Shown here one piece after another: positions 42,373 through 49,535 of a DNA stretch of 49,535 bases. Position numbers and translations under genes: made by a program. The DNA comes from Azospirillum sp. TSO22-1 (GTDB lineage Bacteria > Pseudomonadota > Alphaproteobacteria > Azospirillales > Azospirillaceae), in assembly GCF_003116015.1 (NCBI RefSeq), contig NZ_LGQZ01000083.1, positions 1-49,535 on the forward strand, given 5' to 3'. The notes beneath the pieces are model-generated. The model was not told the DNA's origin and did not search any database. It saw nothing but the letters and a program-made list of their open reading frames with translations. How positions within the stretch are numbered: the stretch's first letter is position 1; the number at the start of each line of letters is the position of its first letter.

Positions 42373-45194
42373 CAATTCAAGTCCCGGGCCACCCGGAACC
42401 CATGGTTTATGTACCGCACGTCCACGTCGTAGAAGTTCCGCGCGGTGTCGGTGATCTCCGCCACGCTGTTGCGCCAGGAACCACCGCGCAGCACGCGCTT
42501 GCGGCAGCTGCCCTGGAGCCACGCGCTGCCGTCGTTGGGCGCGCCGGCGTAATCCTTGTTCCAGCAATCGGCCACCCACTCCGCCACGCCGCCGTTCATG
42601 TCGTGCAGGCCGAAGGGGTTCGGCTTGAAGCTGCCGACCGCAGCCGGGGTCAGGTGCTCGTAGGCGCCGCCGCAATTCTGGCAATTGGCGTTGGTCGCGA
42701 CCTCGCCGCTCCACCAGAACGGGCCGGTGGTGCCGGCGCGCGCCGCGTACTCCCACTCCGCCTCGTTGGGCAGGCGGTAGCGCTGGCCGGTCTTCTGGCT
42801 GAGCCACTTCACGTAGGCCTGCGCGTCGTCCCAGTGGATGTTGTAGACCGGCGTGCTTTCGGTGGCGTTGGTCATCCGCGGCATGTCGGGGCAGCCGCCG
42901 CCCTGCACGCAGGCGCGCCACTCGCCGACCGTCACCTCGTAGGCGCCCAGCGCGAAGGGCTTGGCGATGGTGACGCGGTGCACCGGACGCTCCGAACTGT
43001 CGCCCCGGTCGCTGCCCATCATGAAGCCGCCCGCCGGCACCCGCACCATCACCGGGCAGCCGGGGCAGTCGAAGAAGCTGTTGCCCGGCCCGTGCGTGCG
43101 CGCCGCCCCGTTCGGTGTGCTGGCCGGCGGAGGCGGCGCGGCGGCCGCTACCTGCTGTGGCGGCGGGTCCGGTGTCGGGGTGGGTGGCGGGGCGGGCGGC
43201 GGAGCAAAAGCCGCGGCCTTCGGCGCGGGCGGCGGCTCGTGCTTCAAAAGGGAGGCGGCGACAAAGCCCTGCGTGCCGTCCTCCAGCGTCACCTGGACCC
43301 AGGCGCCGCCGGGCACCCTGCCCTGCACCTGGACGGCGGACCCGCGCCCGGCGCGGCCGACGCGGGCGGCGCTGTTCGACGGCGTGGCGCGCAGCACCGC
43401 GTCGCCGGCCATGGTGTAGCGGCCGGGCTCCATGGGGTCGAGCTTCGGCGCGCCCAGCGCCGCGACCTCGGTGCGGGCGGACGGTGGCGGCTCCCTGGGC
43501 GGCTCGGCCGCGCCGGACGAGCCGGAAACCGCCGTGTCAGGTTTCTGGGCCATCTCCGGCGCCTTCGCGCCGGGCGCGGTCTCGCCCTGCTGCTTGCGCG
43601 GGCCGAGCTTCTCCAGTTGCTGGCGGGCCAGCGCGGCGTAGCCGCTGTTGCCGAACAGACGCAGGAAGGAGTCGTAGTCGGCGTGGTCGGTGCTGGTCTG
43701 GATGCGCTTCCAGACCGTCTCGTCCATGTCGGCGACCGGGACGCTGCCCGGCTCGACCACCTCGACCGCGACCTTGGCGGTGGCGGTGCCGCCCTTGCCG
43801 TCGTCGGCGGTGTAGCCGAAGGCGCCGGCCGTGCCGGGCGGCGTGCGCTCGGGGTCGAAGACCAGGCCGGTCAGCGCTTCGATGCTCAGCTTGTCACCGA
43901 CCTTCACCGTGGCGGCTCCGTTCTTCACCTTGCCGCGCTCGGGAACCGCGGTGACGGTGATGGTCAGCGGGTCGCCGTCGGGGTCGACCGGCGCCTCGAT
44001 CCGCATCGGGTTGGGCGTGGCCTTCAGCGTGCGCTCGGCGACCAGGGCCGGGGGCTGGTTGCTCGGCTTGATGGTGATCGGCACGGAGCCACGGACGTTG
44101 GCGCCGTGGCCGTCCATCACCGTGAACTCGAAGGCGCCGGCCTCGCCGCGGAAGCTGGCGTCCGGCTTGAAGCTGGTGGCGGCCAACTGGTCCACCGTCA
44201 GATAGTCGCCGATCAGCACGCTGCGCTCGCCGATGCCGACCGTGCCGCCCTTGGGCAGGCCGGTGACGCGGGCGAACAGCTGGTCGTCGTCGGGGTCGGT
44301 CGGTCGGGGAATGCGCAACGGCTCGGCCGGCGCCTTGTCGAGCACGGTGAGCGGCTTCAGCTCGGCGATCACCGGCGGGCGGTTCGGCGGGCGCGGGTTG
44401 AAGTAGAACGGCGTGGCGCCCAGCGAGCCGTAGATGAACGGATCCTGCCGGCCGTCGGTGGCCTCCTTCACCGTGTCGCGCACGTTGCGGAAGAACAGGC
44501 TCAGCTCCAGCCCCGGCGTCTGCAGGTGCTTGAGCAGTGCTGCGGTGTACGGGCTGTGGTCGCCGGAGCCGTCCTCGGCAAGCTGGTCGGCGCGGGTCGC
44601 CATGGCGACCAGGGTGTCGCTGGGCGTGTCGTCCACCCGACCGAAGCCCGGCTGCGCCTGGATGCGGGTGGAGCCGGTGCGGGTCAGCCGGTCGACGAAC
44701 GGGTTGTTGCGGCAGGCGTCGAGAATGAGGATGCCGAGCTTGCGCGCCTGCCCCAGCTCGCCCAGCGGCAGGTTCAGCGGGATCGCCTCGTAGACGAGGT
44801 CACGTTCGCGCTCCAGCTGGGCGTCGGAGGGCAGCAGGTAGTTGACGCCGGCCACCTGGATGCCGTGCCCGGCGTAGTACAGCACCGCCACGTCGGCCTG
44901 CGAGGCGCGAATGCCGAACTGCCGCAGCGTCGTGGCGAAACCGCGGGCATCGAGGTCGTAGGCCTCATCGACCGTAAATTCGAGCTTGCGCAGCGCCTCG
45001 CCGATGGACTGGGCGTCGTTGCGGGGGTTCACCAACTCGGGCGCCGACTGGTACTTGCTGACGCCGATGACCAGCGCGATGCGCTTCTCCGGGCCCGTGG
45101 ATGGAGCGCCCTTGCCGCCCGCCGCCATGGCCGCGCCGGCTGCCACGAGCAGCACCGCCAGGACAAGGAGGCACCGTCCGCATCGTCCGATCAT
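42372..45194 (-). CDS. Caspase-like peptidase with cadherin-type, SH3 and formylglycine-generating-enzyme-like domains
   Basis: The 940-residue exported protein has these parts in order. A signal peptide is followed by a caspase (C14) domain with catalytic His in YYAGHG and Cys in LDACRNNPF. Two cadherin-like or Ig-like segments come next (PTDPDDDQLFARVTG, VDPDGDPLTITVTAV), then a bacterial SH3 domain (RVGRAGRGSAVQVQGRV), a Pro-rich linker and a C-terminal FGE/sulfatase-modifying-factor domain (GGFMMGSDRGDSSERPVHRV, YRLPNEAEWEYAARAG, VLRGGSWRN, NHGFRVARD). The start at 45194 gives the signal peptide. It lies with a CHASE2 cyclase and a DUF4384 gene, a set often seen together in signalling clusters. 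Substrate unknown. Confidence 0.82.
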   Translation of the reverse strand: MIGRCGRCLLVLAVLLVAAGAAMAAGGKGAPSTGPEKRIALVIGVSKYQSAPELVNPRNDAQSIGEALRKLEFTVDEAYDLDARGFATTLRQFGIRASQADVAVLYYAGHGIQVAGVNYLLPSDAQLERERDLVYEAIPLNLPLGELGQARKLGILILDACRNNPFVDRLTRTGSTRIQAQPGFGRVDDTPSDTLVAMATRADQLAEDGSGDHSPYTAALLKHLQTPGLELSLFFRNVRDTVKEATDGRQDPFIYGSLGATPFYFNPRPPNRPPVIAELKPLTVLDKAPAEPLRIPRPTDPDDDQLFARVTGLPKGGTVGIGERSVLIGDYLTVDQLAATSFKPDASFRGEAGAFEFTVMDGHGANVRGSVPITIKPSNQPPALVAERTLKATPNPMRIEAPVDPDGDPLTITVTAVPERGKVKNGAATVKVGDKLSIEALTGLVFDPERTPPGTAGAFGYTADDGKGGTATAKVAVEVVEPGSVPVADMDETVWKRIQTSTDHADYDSFLRLFGNSGYAALARQQLEKLGPRKQQGETAPGAKAPEMAQKPDTAVSGSSGAAEPPREPPPSARTEVAALGAPKLDPMEPGRYTMAGDAVLRATPSNSAARVGRAGRGSAVQVQGRVPGGAWVQVTLEDGTQGFVAASLLKHEPPPAPKAAAFAPPPAPPPTPTPDPPPQQVAAAAPPPPASTPNGAARTHGPGNSFFDCPGCPVMVRVPAGGFMMGSDRGDSSERPVHRVTIAKPFALGAYEVTVGEWRACVQGGGCPDMPRMTNATESTPVYNIHWDDAQAYVKWLSQKTGQRYRLPNEAEWEYAARAGTTGPFWWSGEVATNANCQNCGGAYEHLTPAAVGSFKPNPFGLHDMNGGVAEWVADCWNKDYAGAPNDGSAWLQGSCRKRVLRGGSWRNSVAEITDTARNFYDVDVRYINHGFRVARDLN

Positions 45195-45392
45195 ATCCGC
45201 CTCCGTGCGCGAGGAGACCCGCCGGGCCGTTTCCAGCGCCGATCGATCGGCTTTACGGAAAAAGCAACCGATGAATCGAAAAGAGCTGTGGAGCGGTGGC
45301 TGGACGCAAGAAACGTATCGAGATGCGCGGGACGTGCCAAGCCGTTCCTTCAGTCTAACCCCTATAACAGCGGCCACGCACCTTCCGAGGGA

Positions 45393-47309
45393 TTAGCTCT
45401 TTTTCTTTTCAGGCGGATTCTCACAACGTTCTGGCGAAGAATAACCCGGCTCCGCATCATCGACGACCAGCCAGATGCGCACGGTCTTCGTCTTGCCCTT
45501 CAGCGCCACCTCGCCGACGGGCAGCACCGCCACGCCGTCGCGCACCGCTTGGTACGTCGGGTCGCCGATGATGATCTTGCAATGGCGGGAGGACCGGGCG
45601 TCCACCGTCTTGCCGTGCGCCTCCAGCCGCGCCGCGGTGTTCGCGGTGTCACCGAGCAGGGAATATTCGGTGTGGCGCAGCCCGCCCAGGCTGCCGGCGA
45701 CCACCGGGCCGGTGTGCAGGCCGATGCGGATGCCCACCGCCGGCAGCCCCTCCGCCTGCCACTGGCGGTTCAGCGTCACCAGCTCGCGGCCCATCTGGAG
45801 GGCGCACTGCACGGCGCGTTCGGCGTCGGCGTCGATCTGCGCCTGGGTGGTGCGGGCGACCGGGGCGCCGAACACCGCCAGCACCGCGTCGCCGACGAAG
45901 CGCAGCACGACGCCGTCGTGCGCGGTGACGATGCGCACCATGGCGTCCAGGTAGCCCTCCAACCAGCGGATCAGCGGCTCCGGCTCCAGCGCCTCGCAGA
46001 TGGTGGTGAAGCCCTCGATGTCGGAGAACAGAACCGTCGCCGTCAACTGCTGCGGGCGCGGGCGGTTGCCGGCCATGAAGGTGGCGCGCTCGCGCCAGAT
46101 CTCTTCGGCCACCGGCTGCGAGACGTGGTTGGCGAACAGCTGCATCAGCACCCGGCGGTCGGCGCGCTCGCGCAGGGAGAGATGCGCCGTCATCGCCGCG
46201 ATGCCGACCAGCCACGCCACCGACGGCGCCATCAGCGGCACCAGCGGCCCGCCCGCGGCGTACAGCGCCGTGCCGCCGGCCCAGGCGCCGGCGAGGATCA
46301 GCACGCTCGCCCCGGCCAGCAGCCACAGCGGCCACCCGGCCATGGCGAGCCCGACGCCGGCCGCGCTCATCGCCGCCACCAGCGCGACCTCGCCGCCGAG
46401 CGGCAGGCGCGGGCTGACCCGGCCGTCGAGCATCTGGGCGAGGATGTGCGCCTCGATCTCGACGCCGGGGGTGGAGGAGCTGGCCAGCGACAGCGGCGTG
46501 CGGTGCTGGTCGATGCCGGCCAGCGCGGTGCCGATCAGCACCACCTTCCCGGCCAGCCAGTCCCTGGGCAGCACCGGAACGGCTTCCACCGAATAGACCG
46601 GGAAGGGGGGCGTGGATGGGTTGGGGCGGCCGTGCCAGTCGATGCGGAACGGCTCGTCCGGCACCGCGCCGCCGCCGAGCAGCGCCAGCTGCGCCGGCAG
46701 GCTGGGCGTGCCGTCGGAGCCGTAGGGGACGTGCCAGCGCACGGTGGCGTCCAGCGGGTCCTTGGCGAGGTTGGCATGGCCACGGCGCAGTTCACCGGTA
46801 AAGGAGTCCAGGAAGGCGCGCTGCTGGTCGGTCAGCGGCGTGTGGTTCAGCGCGGTGATCGCCACCACCGGCACCGGGGAATCGCGCATTGCGGTGTGCA
46901 GACGCTCGTCCAACTCGGGAAAGGTCGGTTGGTCGAACAGGATGTCGATGCCGATGGCGCGCACCCGGGCGGCGGCGAGATGTTCGACCAGCCCCGCCAG
47001 GAAGCCGCGGTCGACCGGCGAGCGGCAGGCCAGCGTGGCGAAGCTGTCCTCGCCCAGCACCACCAGGGCAACGCCGGGGTGCTGCGCCTCGGGCGGGCTG
47101 GCGTGGGCGATCAGCAGGTCGCCGAAGGTCTCGTCGGCCGAGCGCAGCGGCGGCACCAGCCGCGTCATCGCCAACGACAACGCCGCCGTGCCGAGGATGA
47201 TGGCCGCCACCAGCCATGCCCCGGCCCGGCCGCGCCCCCGCGGGTCCGGAGCCTCGTCCGGAACGGGTGGCGCGGCCGGCCGTGGGTGGGCTGCTGGTCC
47301 GCCGTCCAT
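45393..47309 (-). CDS. CHASE2-domain adenylate/guanylate cyclase
   Basis: The 638-residue product has an N-terminal membrane helix and a CHASE2 sensor (residues about 50-310; ADETFGDLLIAHASP, IGIDILFDQPTFPELDERL, VVLIGTALAGIDQHRTPL). Two to three further membrane helices (about 320-400) and a class III cyclase catalytic domain (TVLFSDIEGFTTICEAL, RFVGDAVLAVFGAP, IGLHTGPVVAGSLG) follow. It would make a cyclic nucleotide in response to an extracytoplasmic cue. The start at 47309 precedes the first membrane helix. The DUF4384 gene lies 20 bases upstream on the same strand. Confidence 0.87.
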   Translation of the reverse strand: MDGGPAAHPRPAAPPVPDEAPDPRGRGRAGAWLVAAIILGTAALSLAMTRLVPPLRSADETFGDLLIAHASPPEAQHPGVALVVLGEDSFATLACRSPVDRGFLAGLVEHLAAARVRAIGIDILFDQPTFPELDERLHTAMRDSPVPVVAITALNHTPLTDQQRAFLDSFTGELRRGHANLAKDPLDATVRWHVPYGSDGTPSLPAQLALLGGGAVPDEPFRIDWHGRPNPSTPPFPVYSVEAVPVLPRDWLAGKVVLIGTALAGIDQHRTPLSLASSSTPGVEIEAHILAQMLDGRVSPRLPLGGEVALVAAMSAAGVGLAMAGWPLWLLAGASVLILAGAWAGGTALYAAGGPLVPLMAPSVAWLVGIAAMTAHLSLRERADRRVLMQLFANHVSQPVAEEIWRERATFMAGNRPRPQQLTATVLFSDIEGFTTICEALEPEPLIRWLEGYLDAMVRIVTAHDGVVLRFVGDAVLAVFGAPVARTTQAQIDADAERAVQCALQMGRELVTLNRQWQAEGLPAVGIRIGLHTGPVVAGSLGGLRHTEYSLLGDTANTAARLEAHGKTVDARSSRHCKIIIGDPTYQAVRDGVAVLPVGEVALKGKTKTVRIWLVVDDAEPGYSSPERCENPPEKKKS

Positions 47310-47329
47310 GCGTGGCGCTCGCCTCCCCC

Positions 47330-48487
47330 TCAGCGGATCCGGACGACGACCTGCGAGGACGCCAGGTCGGCGTCGCGCAGCCGCGACAGCGTGCGGTCGA
47401 GCGCCGCCACCGTGGCGTCGTCCAATGGCCGGAACGCCTCGCTGCGGCCCGGCAGCTCGGCGTCCAGATCGCGGCTGGAGGCGACGCACCGCACCTCGGC
47501 GTCACCGGGGGAGTCGGCGGCCCGCAGCGGCAGGGTGCGGGGCGCGCTGCCCTCCACCGCGGCGCTGGCCGACCCGGCCGGGAAGACCGGGATCAGTTGG
47601 GCGCGGGCGTTGCGCAGCCAGCAATAGACGTGCGCGTCACGGTTGGTCTGCAGCAGCAGCCGGACGTCCTCCCCGGTCCGGACGCTGGTCCGTTCCGCAG
47701 ACAGGTAGAGGTCGAGCGGCACCGTGGCGTCGCGCAGCGACGACAGCACGAGGCCGGCCTGACTGGTGCAGCCAGCCGCCGCCATGCGCACCGCCAGCGC
47801 GGCGCTGCCGCCCGCCGCGGCGTCGACTTGCCGGAAGCGCAGCGTGCGCGGAGCGCCGCCGGCGCCGCTGACGCGGATCTCGGTGCCGTCGGACAGCGCC
47901 AGCTCGCGCGGCCAGGGAACGGCGGCGCCGGCCCAGGTCACGTTGGCGCTGACGCCGCGGCCGACGTCCTGCAGCACGATGGGTTCGGGATTCGCCTGCG
48001 TGGGCCGGCGCAGCGCCGGCGGGCTGCCGGCCTTGACGCAGTAGGTGCCGGACACCGCGGGGTCGATGGTGAAGGCGCGCTCCACCGCCTTGTCCAGCGG
48101 GTTGCCCAGCGTGCGGGCGGCGCCGAGGTCGCTCTGCACGAAGCGGTCGTTCGCCTTGACGCTGGATCCGGCGCGCGCGTCGCGCTCCGGCGCCTTGTCG
48201 AGGTCGCCCTCGTAGGGGCCACGCACACGGACGGTGCGGCCGCTGGAGAACAGGAAAACGGCGCTGGCGCCGTCCGGCACCTGCACGGCGCTGCCGTCGG
48301 ACACCACTTGCCCGAGCTTGTAGGCGGGGGCGGTGGAGGCGACCACCACCGCCTCGGCGCGGGCGGCGGTGGCGCAACCCAGCGCCACGGCGGCGATGGC
48401 AGTGGCGGAAAGCAGGCGGATCAGGACGGCGTCCAGCGGCGGCGCGTGGGCGGACCGGACGGCCGGTCGGCGGTGATGAACAGGCAT
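47330..48487 (-). CDS. Exported DUF4384-type protein
   Basis: The product has about 385 residues and a late signal peptide (IRLLSATAIAAVALGCATAARAE). Its N-terminal third (YKLGQVVSDGSAVQVPDGASA) resembles FecR-type beta modules. A C-terminal DUF4384 domain reads VPLDLYLSAERTSVRTGEDV, NRDAHVYCWLRNARAQLIPVFP. It is first in a minus-strand row with the cyclase and the caspase-FGE protein. Function unknown. Starts at 48496 and 48487 are both possible. Confidence 0.65.
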   Translation of the reverse strand: MPVHHRRPAVRSAHAPPLDAVLIRLLSATAIAAVALGCATAARAEAVVVASTAPAYKLGQVVSDGSAVQVPDGASAVFLFSSGRTVRVRGPYEGDLDKAPERDARAGSSVKANDRFVQSDLGAARTLGNPLDKAVERAFTIDPAVSGTYCVKAGSPPALRRPTQANPEPIVLQDVGRGVSANVTWAGAAVPWPRELALSDGTEIRVSGAGGAPRTLRFRQVDAAAGGSAALAVRMAAAGCTSQAGLVLSSLRDATVPLDLYLSAERTSVRTGEDVRLLLQTNRDAHVYCWLRNARAQLIPVFPAGSASAAVEGSAPRTLPLRAADSPGDAEVRCVASSRDLDAELPGRSEAFRPLDDATVAALDRTLSRLRDADLASSQVVVRIR

Positions 48488-48614
48488 GATCGGCACCTCT
48501 TGGCGTTGGGGACGGCCGGCGGCCGTCGGTGCCCTCGAGTTTAAGCTGCGAATAAAGTGGGTGCTGTGAGACGGACGACAGTTCCCTTGAACGGCACGCC
48601 CCGTTTTTCTTTAT

Positions 48615-48706
48615 CCGTCATTCCCGCGAAAGCGGGAATCCAGGGAACGTCGCCGCGTTGAAGCTTCGCCCCATGCACTGGATCCCCGCTTTCGCGGGGA
48701 TGACGG
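48615..48706. repeat. REP-like inverted repeat pair
   Basis: Two 29-base arms (48615-48643 and 48678-48706) are inverted copies with two mismatches. Each itself folds on CCCGC-GAAA-GCGGG or its complement. This CCGTCATTCCCGCGAAAGCGG type of element is widespread between genes in many proteobacteria. Confidence 0.75.
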
Positions 48707-48778
48707 ACAAGGACGGGAATGAACGACGCAAGGGCCCGGCCGTCGAACCGGACCCTCACATCACCATATCCCCCGTTC

Positions 48779-49102
48779 TCACTCATGCGGCGCCAGCAGG
48801 CAAGTGGTGCGCGACTGCGTGAGCAGTGTGACCGGCCCGTCCGAGCCGCCGAGCCGACGCAGCCGCATCCCGTTCACCTGGTTGGCAATGCTCAGCGAGG
48901 TGACCGCCAGTTCGGTCTCGTCGATGATCTTGCGGCCGTCCTGCCAGCACTGCACCCGCACCTTCTTGTCCGACGGAGCGACCGCCTGGCCGCCGCTGGT
49001 CGGTCCGGTGGCTTTGCCGTCCTTGCGTTTGTCCACCGTGGCGCCAGCCTCGCCGGCCGCCAGCAGGCCCAGCGCGGCGACGGCGAGGATCCAGCGTCTC
49101 AT
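48779..49102 (-). CDS. Small exported protein of unknown function
   Basis: The 107-residue product has a signal peptide (ILAVAALGLLAAGEAGA) and a short mature part with two cysteines (VRVQCWQDGRKIIDE, RTTCLLAPHE) that may form a disulfide. It lies 17 bases downstream of the OmpA-like gene on the same strand. Not recognised. Confidence 0.6.
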   Translation of the reverse strand: MRRWILAVAALGLLAAGEAGATVDKRKDGKATGPTSGGQAVAPSDKKVRVQCWQDGRKIIDETELAVTSLSIANQVNGMRLRRLGGSDGPVTLLTQSRTTCLLAPHE

Positions 49103-49119
49103 GGCGCTCCCCTCCCCGC

Positions 49120-49535
49120 TCAGCGCGCCGGCTTGAATTCGACGCGCCGGTTGCGGCCGTCGTAGGGGTCGGCGGCGATCGGCTCGGACGGGCCCTTGCC
49201 GTCCACGGCGATGCGCTGCGGATCGACGCCGTGCACGCGCACCAGGTACTCGCCCACCGAGATCGCCCGGCGCTGCGAAAGCGTCTGGTTGTAGGCGAGG
49301 GTACCGACCGCGTCGGTGTGGCCCTCGACCACCAGCTTCAGCGACGGATCCTCCTTCATCAGGCCACCGACGGCGTCGATGTAGGAGCGGGACTCCGTCG
49401 GGATCTCGGCCGAGTTGAAGGCGAAGTTGATGCGGAAGCCGAAGGCCTGGGGCTGCTCCGCGGGGTTGGGCATGGCCGCGGCCGGGGCGGCGGCGGGGGT
49501 GGCGGCGACCTGCGGGGCGGGCTGCGGCGCCGGGC
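49120..49535 (-). CDS. OmpA-like domain protein, N-terminus beyond the window edge
   Basis: The visible 138 residues begin with an Ala/Pro-rich linker that stays open to the window edge, then an OmpA/MotB peptidoglycan-binding domain: INFAFNSAEIPTESRSYIDAV, LVVEGHTDAVGTLAYNQTLSQRRA and GKGPSEPIAADPYDGRNRRVEF. It probably binds cell-wall peptidoglycan from an outer-membrane or periplasmic anchor. The internal ATG at 49473 is unlikely to be the true start because the frame is open beyond it. Confidence 0.82.
   Translation of the reverse strand, partial: PAPQPAPQVAATPAAAPAAAMPNPAEQPQAFGFRINFAFNSAEIPTESRSYIDAVGGLMKEDPSLKLVVEGHTDAVGTLAYNQTLSQRRAISVGEYLVRVHGVDPQRIAVDGKGPSEPIAADPYDGRNRRVEFKPAR

Noticed and set aside
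42357..47627. Very long open frame on the plus strand (over 1700 codons)
   Set aside because: It lies opposite the caspase-FGE and cyclase genes, is Arg/Ala/Gly-rich without domains, and has no start context.

Overview
The window is very GC-rich and reads as a diazotrophic alphaproteobacterium, most likely Azospirillum or a close relative in the Rhodospirillales. That placement is an inference from protein flavour, codon usage and gene content; no rRNA is present. Its theme is molybdenum and vanadium metabolism around a complete vanadium-nitrogenase structural operon (vnfDGK).

Layout. 1-2079: a molybdate ABC transporter (modA, modB) whose ATPase gene modC is internally deleted and frameshifted. 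2281-4177: a Mo-hydroxylase-associated YqeB-like gene, a DUF2478 gene and a short HTH-only ModE-like gene, behind a promoter of nif type (TGT-N10-ACA plus -24/-12). 4080-4747, minus strand: remains of a second mod locus (ModE HTH fragment, then a ModC TOBE domain without ATPase). 5095-8546: an NtrC-type response regulator and histidine kinase. 8534-15097: fdhE divergent from fdhABC-fdhD, a respiratory formate dehydrogenase with two near-symmetric sigma-54 promoters around a paired inverted-repeat site. 15098-15917: no intact gene; a transposase relic and a ModE-type box. 15918-17576: mosB-mosA, the Mo/W storage protein. 17630-20956, minus strand: a ModA-like binding protein, a gamma-glutamylcyclotransferase-like gene, nifQ, a GNAT gene, a Nif11 gene and a NifX-like gene.

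21199-28172: a small Cys-rich unknown, vnfE, vnfN, vnfX, a TIM-barrel gene, a NifU-C-terminal-like gene, vnfA and a VOC-like gene. 28243-28840 is a frameshifted secreted protein. 28866-30640, minus strand: glyoxalase I plus a PAS/HD-GYP/hemerythrin gene split by an in-frame TAG, divergent from vnfD. 30959-39363: vnfD, vnfG, vnfK, an unknown gene, a VnfY/NifX-like gene, then a PhnCDE-like ABC transporter containing a DUF2478-DUF364 fusion, which I infer to be a vanadate uptake system. 39508-49535 leaves the metal theme: YbaK-like, ClpP-like, Crp/Fnr, a repeat-containing secreted protein, a caspase-FGE fusion, a CHASE2 cyclase, a DUF4384 protein and an OmpA-like protein cut by the window edge.

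How it fits together (inference). ModE-type boxes lie upstream of vnfU-vnfA, mosBA, the lone modA-like gene and the second mod remnant, so molybdate status would gate VnfA. VnfA with sigma-54 would then fire two divergent promoter pairs, vnfE/nifX-like and vnfD/gloA, each with a GTAC-N6-GTAC-like site. This places glyoxalase and a hemerythrin/HD-GYP protein in the vanadium-nitrogenase regulon. No vnfH, vnf ferredoxin or nifB is present in the window, so the reductase and the cofactor precursor must come from elsewhere.
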